Source: Pseudomonadota bacterium
GTDB lineage: Bacteria > Myxococcota_A > UBA796 > SXON01
Direction: 5' to 3'
Assembly: GCA_005778355.1 (NCBI GenBank)
Contig: SXON01000017.1
Span: 36,511 to 100,510, forward strand
Length of the DNA stretch: 64,000 nt
Shown: piece after piece, positions 1-8,840 of the stretch
Position numbering within the stretch: the stretch's first letter is position 1
Layout: the number at the start of each line of letters is the position of its first letter
The notes under the pieces: generated by a model
The model's input: only the letters and a program-made list of their open reading frames with translations
The model's database searches: none
What the model was told of the DNA's origin: nothing
Translations under genes and position numbers: made by a program

Positions 1-2
1 GC

Positions 3-257
3 CTCGAGGTGCACGCCAAGGTCGCGCTGCCGACCTGGGGCCTGCTCTTGCCGCAGATTGACGACGACACGCTTCGACACGACGCCGAACGCATGGTCGA
101 GCGCCTGTCGCGACCGGACGAGCCCGCCGAGGCGCTGGCCCGCGATGAGTACGACCTCACGCAGCGGCTCATCACGCACGGCGGCTGGGCGCGCAGCGAG
201 CTTCGGTGGATCCAGGAGCTCAACAGCGGCGCCGCCATGGTCATCCAGGGCGGGTAG
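3..257 (+). CDS. C-terminal part of a hypothetical protein (truncated by window start)
   Basis: Open frame from window edge to TAG at 255-257; no family recognised. Confidence 0.5.
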   Translation, partial: LEVHAKVALPTWGLLLPQIDDDTLRHDAERMVERLSRPDEPAEALARDEYDLTQRLITHGGWARSELRWIQELNSGAAMVIQGG

Positions 258-284
258 GCGGCGCGCCCGGTTACTTTCGCGCCG

Positions 285-1361
285 ATGCCTCGCCCGAACG
301 CCCTGCTCCTCACCCCGCTGTTCTTCCCTCTCGTCGCGAGCGCGGGCCCGAACGATACCGTCCCCGAGGGGCGGCGTGTCGCCATCGTGGTGGGTGTTTC
401 CAGCTACGAGAAGCTCCCGGCCGAGCTCCAACTCGACACCCCGCGCACCGAGGCGGCTCGGGTGGCGGCCGCGCTCGAACAGTCCGCCGGCTACAACGAG
501 GTGCGCCTCCTCACCGATGCCAGCGCCACCACCGGCAACATCCAGGCCATCCTCGCCGAGGAGTTGAGCAAGGAGGTGGTCTGGAAAGACCTCTTCCTTT
601 TCTACTTCGTGGGCCACGGGGTGGGCGGCGACTTTGGCGACCCGCGGCTATTGCTCTACGACAGCGATCCGGAGGCGCTCGACACCACCTCGCTCTCGGT
701 GAAGGAGTTCGCCGCCAGCTTGCAGAAGTGGGTGCCAGCCAGCCGCTACGTCGTCGTGACCGACGCGGCGCACGACCAGTCGCTGAACGGCTTGGTCTTG
801 CTGGGGCCAACGGGCAACGACTGGCCGGTGATCGGCCAGCAGAGCTTCATGATCTCCTCGGCCGCGCCCCGGCAGCCGGTGCAGGCGGGCGTGTTTTCCA
901 AGGCCTTCATCGAGGGTCTGAGCGGCCAGGCCGACACCAACGGCGATGGCGTGATCACCGGGTCGGAGATCAACACCTTCTTGATCCTCGCGGTGCCCAA
1001 CGCCACGGGCGGTCGCCAGCTGCCCACGGTGCAGTCGAAGTACGACCCCGGCATCGAGATCGTCGATCGGCGCAAGCCCGACGGAACCGTCGTGGAAGGC
1101 CCCAAGTTGCCCACGCACCGGGTCGACAAGGCGAAGTTCATCTTGCCCACGGGCACAAGCCAGAAGGTGCAGTGCCGCGAAACCCAGCCCTACGCCTGCG
1201 ACCCCTCCTGCTACCTCTTCGACGTGCTCGCCGGCCCCTGCGCCGTCTGGGCCACGGTCGACGGCAAGGAGTACGAGGCCACGGTCGACGTGCTCACGCG
1301 CGGGCTCTACCGCTGCGAACTGAAAGACCAGTCGCTGGGGTGCGTGTCGCCGGCGCCGTGA
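285..1361 (+). CDS. Caspase-like (peptidase C14 fold) protein, probably catalytically inactive
   Basis: RRVAIVVGVSSYEKL..LQLDTPRTEAARVAAALE..LFLFYFVGHGVGGDFG, then VVVTDAAHDQS where DACHSG is expected, then ADTNGDGVITGSEINTF; N-terminal signal-like segment. Confidence 0.75.
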   Translation: MPRPNALLLTPLFFPLVASAGPNDTVPEGRRVAIVVGVSSYEKLPAELQLDTPRTEAARVAAALEQSAGYNEVRLLTDASATTGNIQAILAEELSKEVVWKDLFLFYFVGHGVGGDFGDPRLLLYDSDPEALDTTSLSVKEFAASLQKWVPASRYVVVTDAAHDQSLNGLVLLGPTGNDWPVIGQQSFMISSAAPRQPVQAGVFSKAFIEGLSGQADTNGDGVITGSEINTFLILAVPNATGGRQLPTVQSKYDPGIEIVDRRKPDGTVVEGPKLPTHRVDKAKFILPTGTSQKVQCRETQPYACDPSCYLFDVLAGPCAVWATVDGKEYEATVDVLTRGLYRCELKDQSLGCVSPAP

Positions 1362-1370
1362 TCCGCCAGC

Positions 1371-3965
1371 TCAGTGCTCGTCGCCCGCGTCTTGCAGGTA
1401 GCCTAGGCTCTCCAGTGCCTCCTGGTCGCCCTCCGACACCGCGCCGCCGTCTTCGGGCGCGTCGATAGTGTCGGCGGGGATGAGCAGCCAGCCCTTCTCC
1501 ACGGCGTAGCGGGTGTCGCCCGCGAGCCGCCCCGGGTTGAGCATCGTCGCCTTGTTGCCCGACATCGCCAGCGTGCCATCGGGGCAAGGGTCCGCCTCGC
1601 ACTGGATCCACCAGGTGTGGGTGCGCGCCTTTTCGCCCGGCTCGAAGGTGACCGTCCTGCGGTCGGCCGAGACGGTCACCTTGCCGATCTCGTCGGGCAG
1701 CACGGCAGGTCGTTCACCCCACTCGAGGTTGGCACGGATGCGCGCGTTCCACTCGGGGTCGAGGATGCCGGCGGCGGCGATCGGTGCCTTGAAGCTCGCC
1801 GTGGTGGTGGCGACAGTGGTCGGGATGCGCAGGCGCCAGCCTGGGCGCACCGGCACGCCGGTGGCCTGCGCCAGGAGTGCCCGGTAGTTCCCCACCAGCG
1901 ACTTGTCGCCCATGCGGAACAAGTCGTTCGTCTCGCCGGGATCGGCGGCAAGGTCGAAGAACTCCTCGCGGCCGCTGGCGGTGTGGAGGATGTACTTCTT
2001 GTCCTTGTAGACAACCCCCCAGCGATCACGTTCGTAGCGCATGTGGCCGAGGGGGAGGGGACGCTCCACGAGGGTCGTCTCGAGGGCGGCCTGCTCGGCC
2101 GCGCGCGCCTTGTCGACGAAGGGGCGCAACGAGACGCCATCGGTGGCGGGACGCTTCTCAGCAGCGACACCGAGGAAGTCGAGGACGGTCGGGACGATGT
2201 CGGCGAGCGACACCGGCTGGTTCACGCGGGGCGCGCCCTGCCAGCCCCCCGGGGGACGGATCGCGAGCTCGGTGTGAACCAGTTCCTGGAAGAGGCTGTG
2301 GTTGTGCTCGAAGCCGTCGTGGTCCCAGAATTCCTCGCCGTGGTCGGTGTGCAGGACGGTGAGCGTTTGCCCGGGCATCTTCTCGACGGCAGCGAGGAGT
2401 CGCGACACCTGGTGTGCGGTGTAGGCCACCTCCGCGTCGTAGGCGTTGCGGATCCACGCCTTGCCCGAGTCGCCGAGGTCGCGCTCTTTCATGATGCTGA
2501 GGATCTGCCAGCGATTGAACTTCGCGGGGATGCCCTTGGGACGTTCCTTGCCCTCCTGGAACTTGTCGGCCCAGCCGAGGGGCGCGTTGTAGAAGGTGTG
2601 CGGATCCATGAAGTGCACGAACAAGAAGGCGTCTTCCTCGTCGTGGTTGCTCAACCAGGCGAGTGCGCGTGCCACCTCGTCCTCGCCGCGGGCGCCATTC
2701 TCGTACTCCCAGTGATCCATGCCGCGCGCGAAGCCAAAGCGCGGAACGAGGTGCACGTTGCCGACGACACCGGCGGTGGCCAGCCCCTCGGCGTGGAGGA
2801 TCTCGGCCAGCCGAGGCGAGCTCTTGGCTTCCTTGGGCCAGCGCCCGGTGAAGGCGGTGAGGAACGAGGGCTTGGTGCGCGGCGCGGGCGAGTAGGCGCG
2901 GTCGAACTGCACCGACTGCGCCAGCCACTGGTCGAGCTCGGGCGACGTGGCTCGCCCGTAGCCGTTCGCGCCCAGCGCGTCCCAGCGAAGGGTATCGATG
3001 CCCACCACGAGCACCCGCCGCGGCGGTGCGGCCTCGGCATCGACGAGCGTCGGCGTCGTCACTGCCACGTAGTCGCCGGTCGCATCGCCGCCGGGGTCGG
3101 TGCTGAAGCGAAGGGTGGCGGTGCCCGGGGCCTCCCGATCCAGCCTGACCTCGACGGTCTGGTGCTTCTTGGCGGGATCAACCTTGCCTGACCAGACTTC
3201 CTTGCCGTCCACCTCGATCTTGAGCGTGGCGCCGTTTCCGCTCGCCTGTCCGGACACGGGGTCTTCGAGGAGGCCATGGCCGAACTTCAGGATGCCCTTC
3301 CTGGGCAACTCGACGCTGAAGGAGGCCGAGGCGGGCGCGGGGAGGTATAGCGCCGGTCGCGACACGCGCTCGACCATGTAGGTGGTGGTCGCGAACTCAG
3401 CGGGGGTCAGGCCCGAGCCAGCGAGCTGGCGTTTCTTCACGGCGGCGGCGAGCTCGTCGACGACTACCTCGGCCGGCTTGGCGAGTTCGTTCGGGTTGCT
3501 CTTGCTGACAATCACCACGCTGCCGTGGTCGACGTACCATGTCGCGACGCTAGCCTTCGTGGGCGCGGAGATCGTGGTGTTGAAGGGCACGTCCTCCCCT
3601 TCGACCACGAGCCGCGCGCCCATGGGGGCGTAGTTCGGCCGCGGCATGTTGGTGGCGAAGGGAAGGGGGGTGGTGTAGGCACGCATGCCGCCTCGGCGTT
3701 CACCCTCGTCTTTCCAGGGGCCTGAGAGGATGAATCGCCCGGCCTCGGCAGCGGCCGCGCCATCGGGGAAGATGAGGTTGGCTTCCGCGAGGTGATCGAG
3801 GGCCCGCCAACGGAGGGCCTTGTTCCCGGTCTCGAGGTTCACCGTCGGCTGCTCGGCGGGCGCTGTCGGCGGCGTGACCACCTCAGGCACCAGCGAGGCG
3901 GCTACTTGCGAGGGCGTTTCTTCTTTCTGGCCGCAGGCCAGCATCGCGAGGACGAGCGTGATCAT
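1371..3965 (-). CDS. Sulfatase/alkaline-phosphatase-superfamily lipoprotein
   Basis: Lipobox LVLAMLAC; RRVLVVGIDTLRWDALGANGYGRATSPELDQWLA..SPAPRTKPSFLTAFTGRWP..LHTDHGEEFWDHDGFEHNHSLFQELVHTELAIRPPG. Confidence 0.88.
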   Translation of the reverse strand: MITLVLAMLACGQKEETPSQVAASLVPEVVTPPTAPAEQPTVNLETGNKALRWRALDHLAEANLIFPDGAAAAEAGRFILSGPWKDEGERRGGMRAYTTPLPFATNMPRPNYAPMGARLVVEGEDVPFNTTISAPTKASVATWYVDHGSVVIVSKSNPNELAKPAEVVVDELAAAVKKRQLAGSGLTPAEFATTTYMVERVSRPALYLPAPASASFSVELPRKGILKFGHGLLEDPVSGQASGNGATLKIEVDGKEVWSGKVDPAKKHQTVEVRLDREAPGTATLRFSTDPGGDATGDYVAVTTPTLVDAEAAPPRRVLVVGIDTLRWDALGANGYGRATSPELDQWLAQSVQFDRAYSPAPRTKPSFLTAFTGRWPKEAKSSPRLAEILHAEGLATAGVVGNVHLVPRFGFARGMDHWEYENGARGEDEVARALAWLSNHDEEDAFLFVHFMDPHTFYNAPLGWADKFQEGKERPKGIPAKFNRWQILSIMKERDLGDSGKAWIRNAYDAEVAYTAHQVSRLLAAVEKMPGQTLTVLHTDHGEEFWDHDGFEHNHSLFQELVHTELAIRPPGGWQGAPRVNQPVSLADIVPTVLDFLGVAAEKRPATDGVSLRPFVDKARAAEQAALETTLVERPLPLGHMRYERDRWGVVYKDKKYILHTASGREEFFDLAADPGETNDLFRMGDKSLVGNYRALLAQATGVPVRPGWRLRIPTTVATTTASFKAPIAAAGILDPEWNARIRANLEWGERPAVLPDEIGKVTVSADRRTVTFEPGEKARTHTWWIQCEADPCPDGTLAMSGNKATMLNPGRLAGDTRYAVEKGWLLIPADTIDAPEDGGAVSEGDQEALESLGYLQDAGDEH

Positions 3966-4011
3966 GGCGCGCGGGTGCTAACCCGCCCCCCCGCGCGATA
4001 ACTCCGCCCGC

Positions 4012-4488
4012 ATGGACACCACCCTCGAGACCACGCTTGCCACTTACGTCTACTTGCTCCACCGCGCCGGCATCGACGCGCCCTCGCTGGCGGCCGCGCT
4101 CGGCGCCATCGACGGCGGCGACGAGTCTGCGGTCAGCACGCTCGTGGCCGGGATGCGCCAGGGCGCCGGCCCGGAACACACACTCAACAACCTGTTCGGC
4201 CTCGATCGGCTGATCCGGGTCGAGTACGCCGAGGACCGCGCGGGGCGTGTCGCTGCCCTGCGACGCGCGTTGTTCGGGGTCAGCCTCCCCTTCCTCGCGC
4301 GGATCGTGCATCGTGACGATGGCAAGCTCGTGGACCGCTGGGTGATCGTGGAAAGCTTCGCCACCACGGTGAAGCTGCTCGACCCGAACCCCTGGGACGA
4401 CAAGGAGGAGGAGCACGAGCTACCCCTGGTCGACTTCCTCGTTCGCTGGGAACTGTCGGGGGCCGAGGTTACCGGCGTACGCGGCTAG
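4012..4488 (+). CDS. Hypothetical protein
   Basis: 158-aa ORF between flanking genes; no recognised family. Confidence 0.6.
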   Translation: MDTTLETTLATYVYLLHRAGIDAPSLAAALGAIDGGDESAVSTLVAGMRQGAGPEHTLNNLFGLDRLIRVEYAEDRAGRVAALRRALFGVSLPFLARIVHRDDGKLVDRWVIVESFATTVKLLDPNPWDDKEEEHELPLVDFLVRWELSGAEVTGVRG

Positions 4489-4494
4489 ATCGCC

Positions 4495-5481
4495 TTGGCC
4501 CGCTACCTGCTCACCGGCGCGACGGGCTTCGTCGGCGCCAACGTGCTCCGCCATTTGCTCGCGCGCGGCGACACGGTTGCCTGCGTGGTGCGCAAGCCCA
4601 ACCTCTGCGTGGAGGGCCTGCCTGTCGACCTCGTCACCGCGTCGATCACCGACGTCGACGCGATGGCGCGAGCGATGGAAGGCTGCGATGGCGTCTTCCA
4701 CGTGGCCGGGATCTTCGACCCGGGACCAAAGGGCGAGGACACCATGCGCGCGTTGCACGTCGATGCCACGCGGGTCCTCCTCGACGCCGCGACGCGGGCA
4801 GGCGTGAAGCGCTTTCTTACCTGCTCCTCGTCGTGCACCGTCGGCTTCGGTTCGCTGGCAAACCCCGGCAACGAAGACACGCCCATCGACGCCGAACGCA
4901 TCTACGGCAAGCGAGGCGCCTTGCGCGCCTACTACGAGACGAAGCTCGATTCCGAGCGGCTCACCGCCGAGTGGGGCGGCGTGGTGGTGTGCCCCGACTA
5001 CGTGCTCGGCGCCTGGGACGTGAAGCCCACCAGCGGGCAGCTCCTCTTGACCATCGCACGTGGAACGGTGCCCTTGTACCCCGGGGGCGGGAAGTGTTTC
5101 GTCGACGCCGACGATTGCGCTCAGGGCCACCTGGCCGCGCTCGACCGGGGACAGGCCGGGCGTCGTTACCTGCTCGGGAACTGGAACCTCAGCTACAAGG
5201 ACTTCATGCGCATGTGCGCGCGTGCCGTGGGCAAGCGCGGTCCCTGGGTGAGGACGCCGGGGCTCCTGCTCGACGCGGCAGGCGTCGCCGGGGCGGTGCT
5301 GGCCCGGGTCGACGAGCACCGCTTTGCAGGCCTCGAACGTCATGTGCTGCGCGCGATGGCGCAGGAACGTTATCGGACCGGCGAGCGGAGCTGGACCGAG
5401 CTCAACGTGCCGCGCACCCCGATGGAAGCGACCGTCGAGAAGACCGTCCGCTGGTTCCGCGATCACGGGTACATCCTGTAG
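4495..5481 (+). CDS. NAD-dependent epimerase/dehydratase (extended SDR, dihydroflavonol-4-reductase-like)
   Basis: YLLTGATGFVGANVLRHLLARGD; GCDGVFHVAG; TTG start. Confidence 0.9.
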   Translation: MARYLLTGATGFVGANVLRHLLARGDTVACVVRKPNLCVEGLPVDLVTASITDVDAMARAMEGCDGVFHVAGIFDPGPKGEDTMRALHVDATRVLLDAATRAGVKRFLTCSSSCTVGFGSLANPGNEDTPIDAERIYGKRGALRAYYETKLDSERLTAEWGGVVVCPDYVLGAWDVKPTSGQLLLTIARGTVPLYPGGGKCFVDADDCAQGHLAALDRGQAGRRYLLGNWNLSYKDFMRMCARAVGKRGPWVRTPGLLLDAAGVAGAVLARVDEHRFAGLERHVLRAMAQERYRTGERSWTELNVPRTPMEATVEKTVRWFRDHGYIL

Positions 5482-5486
5482 CGGGA

Positions 5487-5514
5487 AGGGGGGCACCCCT
5501 GCAGGAGCCCCCCT
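5487..5514. terminator. Candidate bidirectional hairpin between convergent genes
   Basis: AGGGGGGC-12 nt-GCCCCCCT, 8-bp stem at the junction of + (ends 5481) and - (ends 5513) genes; no clear U tract. Confidence 0.45.
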
Positions 5515-6481
5515 ACCGCGGCCAACCTGCCGCGCGCCGCAGGCTACGGGCGTCAGGCAACGAGCGTGCTCGTGGCACGCTCGTCGGGCCGCTCTCCCCC
5601 TTCCGGCGACGTTGGGCCCACGGCCCAAGCATCAGCAGCAGCGGAACTGCGGAACCGTCGTCGCAACCGCAGGTGGGACAGTCGTACTCCTCGGTACTGG
5701 CGCAGGGGAGCACGTGTAGCTCGAGGGGATCCCCCTCGGAGGTGGTGTACATGGCGCCGTCGCTCCCGACAAAGACAGCCTCGCCCTGCACCTCGCCCAC
5801 GAGGTCGATCTCTTGCGGGTCGGCACCCCAGTCCACCTCGCAGCCGCGCCATGCCAGCGCGCGGGTCGCGGTGCGGAGCACCACCAGCGCCCCGGTGCGG
5901 TCGACGGCTCCGCCGGTGATGGGCTCGCCCACGTCGATCTCGGCCTCCTCTCGGAGGGTGGCGGCCTCGCCGTCGCAGCTGAGCTCGCGGGCGTAGTAGA
6001 CCTTTCCCCCCGAGTCGTTCTTGGTGACGACGCGGACGCTGCCGTCGGGGTAGACGAGGAGCGCCTCGGCGTCGTGCGACTCGCCATCGTCGTAGACCAG
6101 CGGGCAGTTGTCGGCGCTGAGGCGCGCGTCGTCGGTGACGGCGACCTTCCAGAGCGTGATCGCGTCGCGCGACTCGTCGTTGTCGCCGATGTCGGCGATG
6201 AAGATGCACGTGCCCGTGGGGCAGTCGGCGGCCGCGAGGTCTTCCCAGTCGGTGTTGCTGGCGCCGTCGATGCGCTGCTCGCCGAGGTAGTTGCCCTCGA
6301 TGTCGAAGGTGTAGAGCAGGGCCTCGCCGCCGGCGTCGCCGATGGTGAGGAACTCGTCGTTCACCATCACCACGCCGGAGGACTCCGACGAGGGGATGTC
6401 CTTCACTTCCACCACGGTGGGCGGTTCCCAGGCGGCGCACACGTCTTCGGCCAGAGCCACGGTTAGGACAGCGATCAGCAT
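5513..6481 (-). CDS. Secreted hypothetical protein (beta-propeller-like) with C-terminal Cys/TM/Arg tail
   Basis: MLIAVLTVALAEDV signal; SESSGVVMVNDEFLTIGDAGGEALLYTFDIEGNYLGEQRIDGASNTDWEDLAA; C-term CPTCGCDDGSAVPLLLMLGPWAQRRRKG. Confidence 0.75.
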   Translation of the reverse strand: MLIAVLTVALAEDVCAAWEPPTVVEVKDIPSSESSGVVMVNDEFLTIGDAGGEALLYTFDIEGNYLGEQRIDGASNTDWEDLAAADCPTGTCIFIADIGDNDESRDAITLWKVAVTDDARLSADNCPLVYDDGESHDAEALLVYPDGSVRVVTKNDSGGKVYYARELSCDGEAATLREEAEIDVGEPITGGAVDRTGALVVLRTATRALAWRGCEVDWGADPQEIDLVGEVQGEAVFVGSDGAMYTTSEGDPLELHVLPCASTEEYDCPTCGCDDGSAVPLLLMLGPWAQRRRKGESGPTSVPRARSLPDARSLRRAAGWPR

Positions 6482-6962
6482 GTGGGCGCTGCACTTTATC
6501 GCCTGTCCCGCGCAGCAGCTTGGGATCGAGCTTCCCGAGGGGGGTGCCAAGGGCATTTCCCACGAGGATCTACGTCGCGACGTGCGTCTCCTCGTGGAAA
6601 CGACAGACCCCACGCGGGCCTTCCTGGAGCGCATGGTGCAGATGAAGTTCGAACCCGCGATCGACATGCCGGCCTGCGTGCAACGCGGCAGCGGCTCGGA
6701 CTACCGAATCGGCGTGTCGCGACCCGCCAACGCCATGGAGGCCACCGCCCCCGCGGCCGTCATCTCGATCGCCAAGGCCTGGGACCTCGGAACGCCGCCG
6801 CCCCGGCGACTGCTCGTCTGCATGGGCACGGAGTACGCGGCCGACACTTGGGTTGCCCCGCTGGTGGACGATCCCACCCTCGACCCGGCCACCGTGAACT
6901 ACACCGCGCTCGCCGAGAAGGTGCGCGTGCTGTACGCCGAGATCGACGGCGCCGCTCGCTAG
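6480..6962 (+). CDS. Hypothetical lipoprotein, faintly M28-peptidase-like
   Basis: MWALHFIAC lipobox-like; RPANAMEATAPAAVISIAKAWDLGTPPPRRLLVCMG. Confidence 0.6.
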   Translation: MWALHFIACPAQQLGIELPEGGAKGISHEDLRRDVRLLVETTDPTRAFLERMVQMKFEPAIDMPACVQRGSGSDYRIGVSRPANAMEATAPAAVISIAKAWDLGTPPPRRLLVCMGTEYAADTWVAPLVDDPTLDPATVNYTALAEKVRVLYAEIDGAAR

Positions 6963-7252
6963 TAAACCTGCGCCGAGGCCTCGATCGCTCGTACCTCGGC
7001 GTCGATCTCCGCGGTGAGCTCCTTGATCGCGGCGGCCTCTTGCTGGATCCAGGCCATGCGATCGGGTCGCTCGGCTTCCGGCGCAGCGCGGAGCTCGTCG
7101 ACCTTGCCCTCGAGGTCCTGAGCGCGGGCCGCCACGTCGCGGGCGCGCTCAGCCACCGCGCCGACCCGCAGGGCGAGCGCCGCCGAGGGGCTGTCGATGG
7201 GGGCTGGGCCCGGGGGCTCGGGCGGGCAGGCGAAGAAGAGCGCGAGGAGCAC
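6959..7252 (-). CDS. Small predicted lipoprotein (helical)
   Basis: MLLALFFACPPEPPG lipobox; 97 aa; follows the histidine kinase gene on the same strand. Confidence 0.7.
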   Translation of the reverse strand: MLLALFFACPPEPPGPAPIDSPSAALALRVGAVAERARDVAARAQDLEGKVDELRAAPEAERPDRMAWIQQEAAAIKELTAEIDAEVRAIEASAQVY

Positions 7253-7273
7253 GCTGCCGACTATCGCGCCCCG

Positions 7274-8773
7274 CTACTTCGAAAGCGGGAGCCAGATGGA
7301 GAAGCGGCTCCCGGCGCCCTCCACGGACTCGAGTGAAACGCGACCCCTGTGGGCCGACACGATGCCCGCCACGATGGCGAGCCCGAGACCGCTCCCCTCG
7401 GTTCGCCGTGAGAGCAGGTTGTTCGAACGATAGAACTTGTCGAAGACGCGGCGTTGCTCCACGAGCGAGATGCCAGGGCCATCGTCCTCCACGGCGAAGT
7501 TGACGCCGCCAGACTCGGCGCGGGCGAGCAGGCGGATCTTCACCTTTTCGCCTCCGTACTTCCGGGCGTTGCCCAGCAGGTTGATCAGCGCCTCCGCCAC
7601 CGCGTCGGCATCGGCCAGCACCCGGGGAAGGTTGTCGGGCACGTTGACCACGAGCCGATCGTCGCCATCGAGGTCGTGGGCGCGGAAGGCGTTGACCGCG
7701 CGCGCGACGATGTCGCAGGGTCGCTGCGGGGTCATCTCGTAGATGCGGCGCCCCGCCTCCATGCGAGCCCACGTGAGCACGCGTTCGATCTTCTTGCTGA
7801 GGCGCTCGGTCTCCGCCGCGATCACGTCGAGACACTCCTGCACGCGCTCGGGGTCCTTCACTCGGCCGGACTGGAGTGTCTCGACGAACATGCGGATGGA
7901 GGTGAGGGGCGTTCGGAGCTCATGCGAGACATTGCTGACGAAGTCGGTCTGGAGTCGCGACAAGCGTACTTGCTGAGCGATGGCGCGTCCCATGATGATG
8001 ACGCCCACTACCGTAGCCGCAAAGAGTAGGATCATCGTCCATCGGAGCGCGCTGTCCGCCGGCGCCTCGCGGGCCGCGGGCGGGTCGACCTCCACGCGCC
8101 AGTGGGCGAAGGGCGGCGCGAGCGGGCGCATCACGAAGGGCTCGTCTTCGAGGAGCTGCAGGGCCAAGGCGCGGCGTAGCGCGTCGAAGCTCACCGGCTC
8201 GCCCGCCGGGTCGGCGGCGAGGGCGCGCAGCCGGTAACTCGCACCCTCCGTGGAGTACTTCCGGCCGACGATCTCGGGGATCACCACCGCATCGATCGCG
8301 GCGGCATCAATGCGATAGGCCACCACTAGGCCCTCCCGAAGTCGCGACACCGCGAGTGCGGAGTCGTCTCCCCCGGAGGCCGTGACGAAGCTCACCGGGG
8401 CGCGCTCGGAGAGCACCAGGGCAGCGGCCGCGGCATCCGGCGGCGCGTCTGGGTCGTCGAGGGTCCAGACCTTAGAGACAAGGCGGCTCTTTTCGCGGTA
8501 GCCCGCGGCGGTTTCGCCGAGCGCCTCGGCCGGCACCGCCGAGAGCGCTCGGCGCACGCGGTCGTCCTCCGCCGCCAACGCCGCCAGCACCTCGGCCTCG
8601 AGGTCGCGGGCCTGCAGGGCGTAGCGCTCGTGCAGGCGCCCTTCCTCGGCGTCGGCGCGGTCTTTGATGCCCGCGAGGCCGTAGGCGAGCAGCGCGACCG
8701 CCGGCGCCACCACCAGCACCACCATCGCCCAGAAGACCCGTCGCCGGGCCATCGACTCGCCGAGTGTGGGCAC
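7274..8773 (-). CDS. Sensor histidine kinase
   Basis: Two TM segments; VSNVSHELRTPLTSIRMFVETL H-box; VEDDGPGISLVEQRRVFDKFYRSN..GSGLGLAIV; start may be the internal ATG at 8752. Confidence 0.93.
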   Translation of the reverse strand: MPTLGESMARRRVFWAMVVLVVAPAVALLAYGLAGIKDRADAEEGRLHERYALQARDLEAEVLAALAAEDDRVRRALSAVPAEALGETAAGYREKSRLVSKVWTLDDPDAPPDAAAAALVLSERAPVSFVTASGGDDSALAVSRLREGLVVAYRIDAAAIDAVVIPEIVGRKYSTEGASYRLRALAADPAGEPVSFDALRRALALQLLEDEPFVMRPLAPPFAHWRVEVDPPAAREAPADSALRWTMILLFAATVVGVIIMGRAIAQQVRLSRLQTDFVSNVSHELRTPLTSIRMFVETLQSGRVKDPERVQECLDVIAAETERLSKKIERVLTWARMEAGRRIYEMTPQRPCDIVARAVNAFRAHDLDGDDRLVVNVPDNLPRVLADADAVAEALINLLGNARKYGGEKVKIRLLARAESGGVNFAVEDDGPGISLVEQRRVFDKFYRSNNLLSRRTEGSGLGLAIVAGIVSAHRGRVSLESVEGAGSRFSIWLPLSK

Positions 8774-8840
8774 CGTCAGGAGCTATCCCGCGTAGCCGGG
8801 ATCGCAGCCGCCGCAGCGCGCCCGGAATACCGCCCGGCCC

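Noticed and set aside
4420-5628. 402-aa antisense ORF opposite the SDR gene
   Set aside because: Shadow ORF from high GC3; low-complexity His/Arg/Gly-rich translation without domain motifs, fully opposite a well-supported enzyme.
7274-8773. Complete two-component system
   Set aside because: Only the histidine kinase is present; no response-regulator receiver-domain ORF adjacent.
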